Shown: positions 1-10,124, counted from the stretch's first letter. The stretch: 64,000 bases of DNA from Roseomonas sp. (GCA_020249465.1 JADCFP010000029.1:1-64000); one strand, 5' to 3'. Numbers and translations are program-made. The notes: generated by a model from the sequence alone, not told the origin.

Positions 1-1
1 C

Positions 2-85
2 CTGGAGACCGGCAACGACAGCTTCCGCTTCAGGAACAGCTCCTCAACCCAGACCCATCGCGAAAGGAAACCACAGCCCACCTGA
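2..85 (+). pseudogene. 3' end of an IS21-family IstB helper ATPase (truncated by window start)
   Basis: Frame from nt 2 reads LETGNDSFRFRNSSTQTHRERKPQPT*, resembling IstB C-termini; IS21-type terminal repeats follow it. Confidence 0.55.
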
Positions 86-117
86 CAGGATCAAAAAACC
101 CCGCATCCCCAAAACAC

Positions 118-162
118 GGGTCAAATCTGCGTGGCAAACCCGGGTCAGCTCTCGGCGGCATT
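118..162. repeat. IS21-like right-end repeated motifs (gggtcaaatctgcgtggcaaa / gggtcagctctcggcggcatt)
   Basis: Two degenerate 21-bp direct repeats starting 24 bp apart just downstream of the istB-like 3' end; IS21 ends carry multiple internal repeats. Confidence 0.5.
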
Positions 163-503
163 CAACAATAACGCAACTTCAGCATGATGGACCTCTCTCC
201 AATTTCAAAAATTCCGGCTAACACTTGTTCGTGACAGGGCGATGACCGATTGATTTTAACTGGATTAAACACAGGGGGGATCTTAAGAATTAGTGGAAGG
301 GGCATCCGCTTTGGAGGTGCCAGATTTGGAGCGTCGGATTTGGAAAAGATATACTTTTCGGCAGCGTGATTTCTGCACAGAAGGCGGTGAGTAATGTTTC
401 CTGCCGTTTGCAAGCCAGAAGTGCTTGTGCCGCGTGTTCAAGGTCAATTTTTGTAAAATCTGTGCTGCCGGTGTCATCTGCTTGATCCAATCCGCCTTGC
501 GGC

Positions 504-839
504 CTAAGCCCTGATCGTCACGAATTTCATCAATTTGCGATCATGGATTGAGTCAGTGGTCGAGCCCGCCTTTGGCGAAATGTGCTGCGCACTGACAAAA
601 TAGCCTAGTGCCTTGCACAAAATCTCATAGGTCTCGCGCAGCTCACGGTTCTCCCGTTCCAGCGCTTTCAGTTTCTTGGCCATATCGCTCGTCACGCCAG
701 CCCGCTTGACCCTTTCCAGCAGCCTATGCGCCCAACAGCCAATCTTCGTTGAAATCGATGACGCCGAAGCCCAGCGAGCGTGGCATTCCGAGATGCTGAA
801 ACTTCCCTGCGCAGCCGGAGGTCTTGCCGCAATGGCCAT
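504..839 (-). pseudogene. Degenerate IS3-family transposase OrfA remnant
   Basis: SSISTKIGCWAHRLLERVKRAGVTSDMAKKLKALERENRELRETYEILCKALGYF matches the IS3 OrfA pattern (KIGC...RAGVT..MA.KLKALERENRELRQANEILRKASAYF); both ends aberrant and no OrfB follows. Confidence 0.7.
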
Positions 840-937
840 TTTTCAAGGCGAAAAGGCTTGAATCCTCAATCGGGTTCCGCCTAGCCTTCAGGCGCCTTGT
901 CTGCTCGCGGACAATGGGTGTGGGATGGGGGAGAAAA

Positions 938-1933
938 ATGAAAAAGCAAAGCAATTGGATGGGCCGGCGTATATTCATGGGCGCCTTAGCCGCGCCGGTT
1001 CTGTTGCCTCGGCGTGCCGAAGCGCAGTCTTGGCCGCAGCGACCTGTCAGGATCATCGTGCCCTATGCGGCCGGCGGGACCACAGATGTTGTAACCCGCC
1101 TTGTTGCTCAGCAATTGACAGAAGGTCTCGGCAGAAACGTCATTGTAGAAAACCGGCCGGGCGGCGGCGGCGTGATCGGCACGACCGAAGTGGCGCGCGC
1201 ACCTGCAGATGGCTATACCTTGCTCGTGGGGGCGCCCAATAGCTTTTCGATTAACCAATTCATGTTCCGTCGCCTGGCATATTCACCGGAACGTGACTTG
1301 GTGGGCATTGCCCTTATCGGTCAAGTGCCGAATGTTCTGATGACCAACCCCGACATCTTGCCCGCAAAAACCGTTGCTGAGCTTATCGCCTATATTCGTG
1401 AACGCCCGGGTCAGATAAGTGCGGGCTCTGGTGGCATCGCCACAAGTGGGCATCTGTCGCTGGAATTGTTCAAGGTGATGACTGGACTCGATATTGTCCA
1501 TGTGCCCTATAACAGTTCAGGCTTGGCCCGCGCAGATTTGCTCGCAGGGCGCTGTCAGATGGCGATTGATAATCTCACCAGTTATGTGACAGATGTGGAG
1601 CGCGGTACGGTGCGTGCGCTGGCGACCGGAACGCTGCAACCGACACGGTTCTTGCCCGGTATTCCGACACTTTCAGCTTCAGGGCTTGAGGGCTATTCGT
1701 CAACTGCCTGGTATGCCTTGGCCGCGCCTTCAGGAATTTCTCCCGATATCGTGACGAAACTTAATCAGGAGGTTAACCGCGCCTTGTCTTCAGCAGTTTT
1801 TGTCGAGCGCTTGAACCGCCTTGGCGTTGAAGCCCTGGGCGGTACCCCCGAAGACGCAAGGGAATTTTTTGCCTCCGAAGCCCGTAAATGGAAAGTGGTC
1901 GTCGAAGCGGCACGAACGGTTTTGGATAACTAA
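938..1933 (+). CDS. Bug/TctC-family tripartite tricarboxylate-type substrate-binding protein
   Basis: Signal peptide then WPQRPVRIIVPYAAGGTTDVVTRL...VENRPGGGGVIGTTEVARAPADGYTLL; internal ATG (MKKQSNWMGRR) preferred. Confidence 0.9.
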   Translation: MKKQSNWMGRRIFMGALAAPVLLPRRAEAQSWPQRPVRIIVPYAAGGTTDVVTRLVAQQLTEGLGRNVIVENRPGGGGVIGTTEVARAPADGYTLLVGAPNSFSINQFMFRRLAYSPERDLVGIALIGQVPNVLMTNPDILPAKTVAELIAYIRERPGQISAGSGGIATSGHLSLELFKVMTGLDIVHVPYNSSGLARADLLAGRCQMAIDNLTSYVTDVERGTVRALATGTLQPTRFLPGIPTLSASGLEGYSSTAWYALAAPSGISPDIVTKLNQEVNRALSSAVFVERLNRLGVEALGGTPEDAREFFASEARKWKVVVEAARTVLDN

Positions 1934-1971
1934 CGGAAAGGGGATGCGCTTCCTATGGCCCCGGTTGCAAC

Positions 1972-2931
1972 TCAGCTTGGCTGCGGCGCACGAAGCGACA
2001 GTAGCGCATAAATGCGATCAATGATTGGTGTGGTGAGCCCGGAAAGCTCGCGCATTGCCATGATGCTTTCATGTAAAATAGGATATTCCAGTGGCTTTCC
2101 GCGTTCAAAATCCTGCAGCATGCTCATCTTGTGGGAAGCTGCACGCAAGGTCCAGGCAATGCGCTTTTCGGCAGGCGTCATCATGGAAGCGCCAACGGCC
2201 TGCGCCACCGCTTCCGCTTCCACCATCATTGCGGCAGCCAAGGCGATGATGTCCGGCTTGCTGCCCAGTTCACCAAGTGTCACGCCCGTTAGGACCGCCA
2301 GCGGATTCCACACCAGGCTATTGATCATCTTCGCCCAGATTTCCGCGCGTATATCTGCACGGATAGGTGCGCGCAGCCCAGCCCGCGTGAGAAGATCATG
2401 CAGGCGATCAATCCGTGCAGAAGGCAGGCCGCTAGGCTCCCCAATCGGGAACGCCGCGTCGCTGGCCGCGTACACCTCTCCCGGTCCTGATAGGTCGGCA
2501 CCCACCCAAAAGGTACAGCCGATCACGCGTTCCGGGCGGAGCATTGCCCATTGCATACCCAAGGGATCCAGTCTTGGTAACTGCCTTTCACCACGCGTAT
2601 GAAAATACCACCAGGGTATGCCGGTACTCGGTGGCAGGACCATCGTTTCGGGACCTAAAAGGCTCGCAATGCCATCAAGCGCCGGTGCCACCTGATGAGC
2701 CTTCAGGGTAATGAACACGACATCTTGCACAGGCAGCGAAGCCGGATCATCGGTAGCAAAGGCGGCAATTTCTCTTTCGCCTTGGTACGTAATCAATCGA
2801 ATGCCGTTTCGCCTGATTGCGGATAAGGATGCCCCCCTGGCAATCAGGCTGAGCTCTATTCCTGGCACATCCGCCAGATGGGCTGCCAAATAACAGCCAA
2901 TGGCGCCGGCGCCGTAAAGGGTCACGCGCAT
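1972..2931 (-). CDS. Ketopantoate reductase family (ApbA/PanE-like) protein
   Basis: MRVTLYGAGAIGCYLAAHLAD Rossmann start; ...EIWAKMINSLVWNPLAVLTG. Confidence 0.85.
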   Translation of the reverse strand: MRVTLYGAGAIGCYLAAHLADVPGIELSLIARGASLSAIRRNGIRLITYQGEREIAAFATDDPASLPVQDVVFITLKAHQVAPALDGIASLLGPETMVLPPSTGIPWWYFHTRGERQLPRLDPLGMQWAMLRPERVIGCTFWVGADLSGPGEVYAASDAAFPIGEPSGLPSARIDRLHDLLTRAGLRAPIRADIRAEIWAKMINSLVWNPLAVLTGVTLGELGSKPDIIALAAAMMVEAEAVAQAVGASMMTPAEKRIAWTLRAASHKMSMLQDFERGKPLEYPILHESIMAMRELSGLTTPIIDRIYALLSLRAPQPS

Positions 2932-3016
2932 GATGACCTCGTCCCACAGCAACAAGAGTTGACAGCCAATATGCTATCCACCTAGCGTCTTCTGCAAGGT
3001 TTACGGATAAGACGCC

Positions 3017-4108
3017 ATGTCATCAGGAAAACGCTTGCGCTTTGCCTATCAAATAGGTGCTGTCGGGGAAGCTGATCTTGATGATCAGGCCCTTTACCGC
3101 GAAGCCCTGGATGATGCGATATTGCTGCATCGTCTCGGCTATGATGGCGCTTGGATGGTGGAACATCATTTCTCGGATTACTATCCGCAGCCGAACCCCC
3201 TGTTATTTCTGTCACATATTGCGGCGGCTTGTCCGGGGCTTGGTTTGGGTACTTCGGTCATGGTGTTGCCCTGGTATGATCCTGTGCGTTTCGCCGAAGA
3301 TCTGTCCATGCTGTCCAATCTCAGTTCCGGCGAATTGCATATCGGCATGGGGCGCGGCACTGCGAAAAGCGAATATGACGCCTTTGGCATCGATATGGAG
3401 ACAGCCCGCGAAAGATTTCGTGAGACCTGGCTTTTCACCCAACGCGCCATGGAAGGAAAGCCTTTCATCTTTGACGGTAAATACGTGAATTTTGCCTCGC
3501 CCACAAAAATTCGCCCGGCGTTTGGTGCCAACAAGCCCAAGTTTTATGGCGCAATTGGCAGTATGGAAAGCGCTGGCATCATGGGTGATCTTGGGCTGGC
3601 GCCGCTTTGCCTTTCCAGTTTTCCAGATCATTTATTGCAGCGTATCCTGGAAACTTGGCAGATACGCCGTACCGCTGCCGGTCATTCAAGCGATGTCGCT
3701 TTTCCCATTTCCATAAAATGTTTCGTTGCACGGACGGATGAAGAGGCTCACGCGCAGGCGCTGAAATATCTACCGCAATTCTTCGCCCTCCAGGTGCGGC
3801 ATTATCAATCAGACGATGCACCATGGGACAATATCGAAGGATATCAACAATTCAGCAAGATGTTCGCCAATTTACGCCAGCTGAGCGACCCTGCAAATCT
3901 GGGCAGCTATATCAGCCGCAACCTTGTGGGTTCACCGGAAACCGTGGCGCGTCGTTTGCGGCAGTTTGCTGATTTGGGCTTTGACTATTTTGTTTTGGGG
4001 AACGCGACTTATGGCGTTCCGCGCGCCATCCGGCACGAAACCATCAAGCTCTTTGCCGAGGAGGTAATGCCGCGGCTGCGCGCCGATTTATCGGTGGCAG
4101 CCGAATAG
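3017..4108 (+). CDS. LLM-class flavin-dependent oxidoreductase (luciferase-like)
   Basis: GYDGAWMVEHHFSDYYPQPNPLLFLSHIAA...LGLGTSVMVLPWYDPVRFAEDLSMLSNLSSGELHIGMGRG. Confidence 0.9.
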   Translation: MSSGKRLRFAYQIGAVGEADLDDQALYREALDDAILLHRLGYDGAWMVEHHFSDYYPQPNPLLFLSHIAAACPGLGLGTSVMVLPWYDPVRFAEDLSMLSNLSSGELHIGMGRGTAKSEYDAFGIDMETARERFRETWLFTQRAMEGKPFIFDGKYVNFASPTKIRPAFGANKPKFYGAIGSMESAGIMGDLGLAPLCLSSFPDHLLQRILETWQIRRTAAGHSSDVAFPISIKCFVARTDEEAHAQALKYLPQFFALQVRHYQSDDAPWDNIEGYQQFSKMFANLRQLSDPANLGSYISRNLVGSPETVARRLRQFADLGFDYFVLGNATYGVPRAIRHETIKLFAEEVMPRLRADLSVAAE

Positions 4109-4146
4109 AGCTCACGTTCCTTCGGGAGCCCAGCTTCATGGGTGCT

Positions 4147-5130
4147 TCAAGCCACCCGATAGGTGCTGCCCGAAGCCGCCGCGCCAATCATGGCTTCAAA
4201 CACCGCAACGCCATGGATCGCGTCCTCGACCGGCAGCGGATAGGCCGGCCCGCCCGTGACGGCGGCGGCAAAGGCGGCCAGTTCGCCATGTTCGATATCG
4301 GTTTTGGGGAAATCCTTGACCCAGGCTTCACCCTCGCGCGGTGTAAAACTCAGCCTCTCATGCCCATTCAATTCCAGCGCGGCATCCGTGCCGTAAAGCG
4401 CCACGCGCCAGACCCGTGGCGCATAGGCCAGGGTCGCGAAACAGCCGGTGGCGCCCGACGCGAAGGAGAATAGCCCCGCCGTCGTGTCATCCATGCCATT
4501 GGTTAAGGCCCGCGCCAGGGAACGCACCGTCACCTCGGCAATCGGGCCGGCCAGATTGATCATCATGTCAATCATGTGAATGCCCATGCCGCCCATGCCG
4601 CCGAGCGGGCTTTCGTGGCGGTCCGTGCGCCACATGCCGGGCTGATAGGAAAGCGCGCCCGGCCCGCTGAATTGGCCTTCCACATGCAGTAGCGTGCCAA
4701 GTGCGCCTGCGGCGATCAGCTTTTTCATCTCGGCCACTGCCGGCAGGAAGCGGCGATTATGGCCAAGCGCCATCACAACGCCCGCCTTTCGGCAGGCGGC
4801 AACGGCGGCTTCCGCACTGGCCTTCGTCATGGTGAAGGGTTTTTCGACGAATACATGCTTGCCCGCGCGTGCCGCCGCAATCACCTGATCCGCATGCATC
4901 TGATGCGGTGAGGCAATTACCACCGCCTTGACGCGCGGCTCTGCCAGGATGGCGTTGAGATCAGGCAGGATTTTCACACCCTGGCGCGCGGCCCATTCGG
5001 CAGCGCGTTCCGGGCGCCCGGTGCTGCCGGCAATGAAGCGGATGCCGGCATCATTCCGGTTCTGCACACTATCAACCAGGGTCTGGCCCCAGCGCCCCAT
5101 GCCCACAATGGCCGCTTCAATCATTCTCAT
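4147..5130 (-). CDS. Gfo/Idh/MocA family oxidoreductase
   Basis: MRMIEAAIVGMGRWGQTLVDSV...VVIASPHQMHADQVIAAARAGKHVFVEKPF. Confidence 0.9.
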   Translation of the reverse strand: MRMIEAAIVGMGRWGQTLVDSVQNRNDAGIRFIAGSTGRPERAAEWAARQGVKILPDLNAILAEPRVKAVVIASPHQMHADQVIAAARAGKHVFVEKPFTMTKASAEAAVAACRKAGVVMALGHNRRFLPAVAEMKKLIAAGALGTLLHVEGQFSGPGALSYQPGMWRTDRHESPLGGMGGMGIHMIDMMINLAGPIAEVTVRSLARALTNGMDDTTAGLFSFASGATGCFATLAYAPRVWRVALYGTDAALELNGHERLSFTPREGEAWVKDFPKTDIEHGELAAFAAAVTGGPAYPLPVEDAIHGVAVFEAMIGAAASGSTYRVA

Positions 5131-5143
5131 GCCTCGTTCAGGT

Positions 5144-6400
5144 TCAACGCTTGGAAGAATCGCCCGCGCCTTCGCCCTCCAGCACCCGCGCCATGGCGGG
5201 CAGGCGCCGGATACCCCAGGCGAGCGCAATGATGGAAAGCAGCACCGCAGCCAGGGTGGGCAGGGTCATGCCGAAAATCTCTCCAGCCGCGCCAAGCAGC
5301 AGGGCGCCAAGGGCTGGAAAGGCGCGCACGATCAGGCCCCAAAGGCTCAGCACCCGCCCGCGCATCGCTGGATCGGATGCGGATTGCGCGAGTGTTTGCG
5401 CGCAAATCCCATGCACGGACATGGCCGCGCCCATGATGGCAGCGCAGAGCACGCCAAAGGGAAACCAACTGGTCGCAATGAAGCCCACCATGGCGAGTGA
5501 GATCGCCGCCGGCGCAAAAACCGCGAGTTTGGTGGTTCCATTCATCTTGCCGCGGGCAGAAACAAAGATACCCGACAGCAAGGCACCAACGCCGAAAGCC
5601 GCCGTCAGAACCGCAAGCGCTTCCGCGCCCAACCCGAATTGCCGTTCCACATAAGGTGGCAGAATCTCCGGCAGGCTGCGCAGCAGAAGTGCCACAATCG
5701 CCGCATAGGTGAGGATTGGCCCGAGGCCCGGATGACCGGCGACATAGCGAAGCCCATCGCGCATATCCCCCCATAGCGATTTTGTTTTCGCATGTCCCTG
5801 TCGTTCCTCGGCCGAGACTTTCAGCAAGGGCGTGGTGGCGGTTGCGATGAAATACGCCACCGCATTCGCTGCAATCGCGGGCCAAACACCCGCAACCGCA
5901 ATCAAGGGACCGGCCAGCGCCGGCCCGACAAAGCGCGCCACATTGAAGCAGAGCGAATTGAGCCCCACCGCTGCCGTCAAATCACTGCGCGGGACCAATC
6001 CCGGCATCAGCGATTGCCGCGCTGGCTGCGCGAAGGAAGATGCAATGCCGTTCAGCACCTCAAGCAACAGCAAGGTATAGATGTCGAGCTTATCAAGTGC
6101 CACCAGCAGCGCGATCACGGCGGCCATGACACCGATCATCGCCTGGCTCCAGAAAGTGAGCTTCAGCCGGTCCGTTCGATCCGCAATGGCGCCAGCAATG
6201 GGGCTGACCACTACGGCGGGTGCCAGATCGCAAAACGCCACCATGCCGACCCAGAAGGCGCTATCGGTCAATTCCCAGGCGAACCAGGAAATGGCAATGC
6301 GATGCATCCAAAGCCCGGTCCAGGAAACAAGGGATGCGGTGAAAAAAACCTTGGCGTTACGATGGGAAAGCGCGCGCGTCAGGACCGAAAGGGATGCCAT
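5144..6400 (-). CDS. MFS transporter (EntS-like)
   Basis: Multi-helix protein; GAIADRTDRLKLTFWSQAMIGVMAAVIALLVALDKLDIYTLLLLEVLNGIASSFAQPARQSLMPGLV. Confidence 0.9.
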   Translation of the reverse strand: MASLSVLTRALSHRNAKVFFTASLVSWTGLWMHRIAISWFAWELTDSAFWVGMVAFCDLAPAVVVSPIAGAIADRTDRLKLTFWSQAMIGVMAAVIALLVALDKLDIYTLLLLEVLNGIASSFAQPARQSLMPGLVPRSDLTAAVGLNSLCFNVARFVGPALAGPLIAVAGVWPAIAANAVAYFIATATTPLLKVSAEERQGHAKTKSLWGDMRDGLRYVAGHPGLGPILTYAAIVALLLRSLPEILPPYVERQFGLGAEALAVLTAAFGVGALLSGIFVSARGKMNGTTKLAVFAPAAISLAMVGFIATSWFPFGVLCAAIMGAAMSVHGICAQTLAQSASDPAMRGRVLSLWGLIVRAFPALGALLLGAAGEIFGMTLPTLAAVLLSIIALAWGIRRLPAMARVLEGEGAGDSSKR

Positions 6401-6415
6401 GCGCGCTTCTGGCCC

Positions 6416-6775
6416 TCAGCGCCGTCCGCGGATATTCTGTGGACGTTGCGCGCCTGGATCAACCGGCGCCTGGCCGGTGCCCGCATTGCGGATGCATTCG
6501 CGAATTAGTTCATCGCGCAGGGTTTGCTGCCGGAAGCTGTCGGAACGCAGCCGCGCAACTGGCACATCATTCGTCATGTCGCTATCGCCGAAATTTGCAT
6601 CCGCCCGCATCAATTGACCACGTTCGCGGGAATTGACCACGCGTTCCGCTTCCTGGGTGCAGATGCGCTGCAATTCCGGCGTGGCGCCGGCAGTGGCAGC
6701 GCGCTGGGAGGGTGGCGGCGCTTCCTGTTGCGCACAGGCGGCAAGAACAAGAAGCAAGGGCAAAAATCGGATCAT
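6416..6775 (-). CDS. Small hypothetical lipoprotein
   Basis: MIRFLPLLLVLAAC lipobox; ATGA overlap with the upstream gene. Confidence 0.65.
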   Translation of the reverse strand: MIRFLPLLLVLAACAQQEAPPPSQRAATAGATPELQRICTQEAERVVNSRERGQLMRADANFGDSDMTNDVPVARLRSDSFRQQTLRDELIRECIRNAGTGQAPVDPGAQRPQNIRGRR

Positions 6776-7266
6776 GAGGGGGCTCCCGCCGGAATCGCAC
6801 GTGACAATAGCCCGGTCAGGCCCGCTTCGTCGAACCGGCCGGCTGCATCAAGCGGCAGGCTGGCCGCCGCCCGCAGCAATGCCGGGTGCAATTCCGCCCC
6901 CGTGGCGCTGAGGGTGAAAAACCCCTTGAGCCGCGCAATGCGCCCCATGGCTTCGATCAACGCCAGCAGCCTGAGACAAATCGCGAGGCCCTGAGGGGTC
7001 GCAAGGCCATGGCGCGCATCCACCGCTTCCGCCCAGCAGGCGGCATCGGCATCGGCCAGCAGCAATTCCATCGCTTCCCCATCCGCGCGGCGAAACACCA
7101 GCCGGCGCGGGCTGCCCCAGATCTCCGCCCCCGCCGCACCGCGCGCCGCTTCCCAAGCGCCGAGCAGATCGCGCGCGGTGACGGCGGGCGTCTCCTCGGG
7201 CGGGAAGGGGATGGCGTAGGTCAGCGCCCCATCGCTGCTTGGGATGATCCTGATCGGGCTGGTCAT
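6772..7266 (-). CDS. Hypothetical protein
   Basis: MTSPIRIIPSSDGALTYAIPFPPEETPAVTARDLLGAWEAARG...; stop overlaps the lipoprotein start; internal ATG chosen. Confidence 0.6.
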   Translation of the reverse strand: MTSPIRIIPSSDGALTYAIPFPPEETPAVTARDLLGAWEAARGAAGAEIWGSPRRLVFRRADGEAMELLLADADAACWAEAVDARHGLATPQGLAICLRLLALIEAMGRIARLKGFFTLSATGAELHPALLRAAASLPLDAAGRFDEAGLTGLLSRAIPAGAPS

Positions 7267-7359
7267 GCGCCCCCTTTTTGGACCGGCTAGAGGCGCCGCG
7301 CCAGTCATAGGCTGCGCGAACCGCTTGACGCCAGCCATGGGCGCGGCACTCTTTGCGAC

Positions 7360-8637
7360 ATGACCGACATCGCAGACCTGACCGCTTCTGAGGCCGCGCG
7401 GCGCATCGCCGCCGGTTCCCTGACCGCTTCTGCCCTGGCTGAGGCTTGCCTTGCCCGCATCACCGCGCGTGAGCCTGAGGTGCGCGCCTTCGCCTGGCTT
7501 GATCCCGCGCTGGTGCGGCGCGGGGCGGCGGCCTTGGACAAGGGCGGGCCGCCCGCGCCACTCAAGGGCATTCCTTTCGGTGTTAAGGATGTGCTCGATA
7601 CCGCCGATATGCCATCCCAATATGGCTCACCGATTTGGGCGGGGTATCGGCCAAGGGGTGATTCGGCTGCGGTCGCCATGGCGCGGGCGGCCGGTGCGCT
7701 GATCATTGGCAAGACCATCACGACGGAATTCGCCACGCGCCATCCGGGGGCAACAACCAATCCTGCCAATAAGCACCATACGCCGGGCGGGTCTTCATCC
7801 GGTTCGGCGGCGGGCGTGGCGGCGGGGTTCTTTCCGCTGGCGTTTGGCACGCAAACCGGCGGCAGCATCATCCGTCCGGCAGCGTTTTGCGGCATTGTCG
7901 GCTTCAAGCCGAGCTTTGGTGCCATCCATCGCGGCGGCATGAAGGTGATCAGCGAAAGCCATGACACGATCGGCGTCATGGCGCGCAGTGTCGCGGATTG
8001 CGCGCTTTCCATGGGCGCGATGACGGGGCGCGATTACGGCAACCCGGAAGCCAAACTGCCCCGCGCGCCGCGCCTGGCCTTCACGCTTGGCCCGCCTGCC
8101 GCCAAGGCGGCGCCGGAGACACTGGCGCTGATGGAAAGCGCCATTGCCGCCTGCCGCAAGGCCGGCGCTGAGGTAGTGGAGATCACCCTGCCCCAGGTGA
8201 TGACCGAAGCTTTTGAGGCGCATGAATATGTGACGAATATGGAAGGGCTGCAGGCACTCGGCTGGGAAATGGCCGCAGCGCGGGCGCAGCTTTCCGATGT
8301 GCTCAAGGAAAAGCTTGATTGGGCAAAGCGTTTCCCGACTGCGCAGCTTGATGCCTGCAAGGCCGTGCAGGCCAAGGCACGCGCCGCGCTGCCCGCTGCG
8401 ATTGAAGGCTTTGATGGCGTGATCACCGCTTCTGCGGCGGGTGAGGCGCCGGCGGGCATTGGCTGGACCGGCGATCCTTCCTTCAACTCGCTCTGGACGC
8501 TGCTGCATGGGCCCTGCGTGACGGTGCCAGCCGGCAATGGTCCGAAGGGCCTGCCGCTTGGCGTGCAAATCGCTGGCCGCATCGGCGAAGATGCCAAGGT
8601 GCTGGCGATTGGGGAATGGCTGCGCGGCGCCTTGTGA
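7360..8637 (+). CDS. Amidase (amidase-signature family)
   Basis: PGGSSSGSAAGVAAGFFPLAFGTQTGGSIIRPAAFCGIVGFKPS. Confidence 0.95.
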   Translation: MTDIADLTASEAARRIAAGSLTASALAEACLARITAREPEVRAFAWLDPALVRRGAAALDKGGPPAPLKGIPFGVKDVLDTADMPSQYGSPIWAGYRPRGDSAAVAMARAAGALIIGKTITTEFATRHPGATTNPANKHHTPGGSSSGSAAGVAAGFFPLAFGTQTGGSIIRPAAFCGIVGFKPSFGAIHRGGMKVISESHDTIGVMARSVADCALSMGAMTGRDYGNPEAKLPRAPRLAFTLGPPAAKAAPETLALMESAIAACRKAGAEVVEITLPQVMTEAFEAHEYVTNMEGLQALGWEMAAARAQLSDVLKEKLDWAKRFPTAQLDACKAVQAKARAALPAAIEGFDGVITASAAGEAPAGIGWTGDPSFNSLWTLLHGPCVTVPAGNGPKGLPLGVQIAGRIGEDAKVLAIGEWLRGAL

Positions 8638-8646
8638 TGCTGCGGC

Positions 8647-9555
8647 ATGGATAGGCTTGACGCCAACCGCATGTTTCTGGCGGTGATGGAAACGGGCAGT
8701 TTCACCGCCGCCGCTGCCAGGCTTGGCACTTCGTCCGGCCAGGCATCCAAGCTGGTGTCATCGCTGGAAAATGCGCTTGGCGTGCGGCTGCTCAATCGCA
8801 CGACGCGCGCCATTGCGCCGACCGAAGCGGGGCAGGCCTATTTTGAACGCATGCGCGCCCTGCTGGAGGAATTCGATAGTCTTGAAGCCGCCATCAAGGA
8901 TACGGCGCAAGAACCCAGCGGGCGGTTGCGCATTACCGCGCCGCTTACTTTCGGCGCCATGGCGCTGACGCAGGTCTTGAGCGATTTCGCGCGGGCCTAT
9001 CCGCGCATTGCCCTGGATGTGAATTTTTCCGACCGCATCGTCAACCTGGTGGATGAGGGTTTTGATATCGCGATCCGCATCGGGCGGCCCGATGATTCCG
9101 CCATGATGGCGCGCAAGCTTTGCGACATGCGGCTATTGGTGGTGGCAGCGCCGGATTTTCTGGCGGAGAGCGGCACCCCCACCACGCCGGAAGCGCTTGG
9201 CGCCATGGCATGCATCATTGATACGAATTTCCGCGAGCCCAATCGCTGGCCCTTCCGCACTGCGCGCGGTGAGGCGATCACCGCCCCGGTGCAGGGCAGG
9301 CTGCGCTTTTCCAATGCCGAAGCCTGCCTGAACGCGGCTGAGGCGGGGCTTGGCCTTGCCTGCGTGCCGAGCTTCGTCGCGGCCGAGGCGTTGCGCGCCG
9401 GGCGGCTGGTGCGCGTGTTGCAGCCCTTTGAAGCCGAGCCCTTGGCGCTTTACGCACTTTATCCCCATGGCCGGCATTTGGCGGCGAAACTCCGGCGTTT
9501 GGTGGATTTCCTGGCGGAGCGCTTCAAGGGCAAACCGGCCTGGGATGAGGGGTAG
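8647..9555 (+). CDS. LysR-family transcriptional regulator
   Basis: MDRLDANRMFLAVMETGSFTAAAARLGTSSGQASKLVSSLENALGVRLLNRTTR HTH. Confidence 0.95.
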   Translation: MDRLDANRMFLAVMETGSFTAAAARLGTSSGQASKLVSSLENALGVRLLNRTTRAIAPTEAGQAYFERMRALLEEFDSLEAAIKDTAQEPSGRLRITAPLTFGAMALTQVLSDFARAYPRIALDVNFSDRIVNLVDEGFDIAIRIGRPDDSAMMARKLCDMRLLVVAAPDFLAESGTPTTPEALGAMACIIDTNFREPNRWPFRTARGEAITAPVQGRLRFSNAEACLNAAEAGLGLACVPSFVAAEALRAGRLVRVLQPFEAEPLALYALYPHGRHLAAKLRRLVDFLAERFKGKPAWDEG

Positions 9556-9561
9556 TAGAAG

Positions 9562-9580
9562 TTCTTCCAAAATGGAAGAA
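9562..9580. promoter_or_regulatory. Palindrome TTCTTCCA-AAA-TGGAAGAA, candidate operator upstream of the DoxX gene
   Basis: Perfect 8-bp arms; a consensus TATAAT lies at 9603-9608 downstream. Confidence 0.5.
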
Positions 9581-9683
9581 ATAACCTTCTATTCGGATAT
9601 ATTATAATTTGAAATGGCTTGGATCATCTTGCGCCCAGTGCCGGATCGCCGGCGCATTTCATGATGCAAAAGGACGCAAACCA

Positions 9684-10124
9684 ATGAGCCAAGCTGCCAT
9701 GACCACCCAAACCCTCTCCCAGCCAGCACAGATCGCCAAGACGGATCTGGCGGCGCTGCTGCTGCGTGCCGCCATGGGGGTATTGTTTCTGGCCCATGCC
9801 GGCCTCAAGATTTTCGTGTTCACGCCGGCGGGCACGGTTGGCTATTTCGCGGGCCTCGGCCTGCCCGCCCTTCTGGCCTATGCCGTGATTCTGGCCGAGC
9901 TTTTCGGTGGTATCGCCCTGCTGCTGGGTATTTGGACACGCTGGGTATCGCTCGCGCTGCTGCCCATTCTGCTCGGGTCCATTTATGTGCCGCATGGCGC
10001 CAAGGGCTTCCTGTTTTCCAATCCGGGTGGCGGTTGGGAATTCCCGGCCTTCTGGGCGGTGGCGCTTGTGGTGCAGGCCCTGCTTGGCGGTGGCGCCTAT
10101 GCGCTCAAGAAGGATAATGCGTAA
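9684..10124 (+). CDS. DoxX-family membrane protein
   Basis: LLLRAAMGVLFLAHAGLKIFVFTPAGTVGYFAGLGLPALLAYAVILAELFGGIALLLG. Confidence 0.9.
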   Translation: MSQAAMTTQTLSQPAQIAKTDLAALLLRAAMGVLFLAHAGLKIFVFTPAGTVGYFAGLGLPALLAYAVILAELFGGIALLLGIWTRWVSLALLPILLGSIYVPHGAKGFLFSNPGGGWEFPAFWAVALVVQALLGGGAYALKKDNA

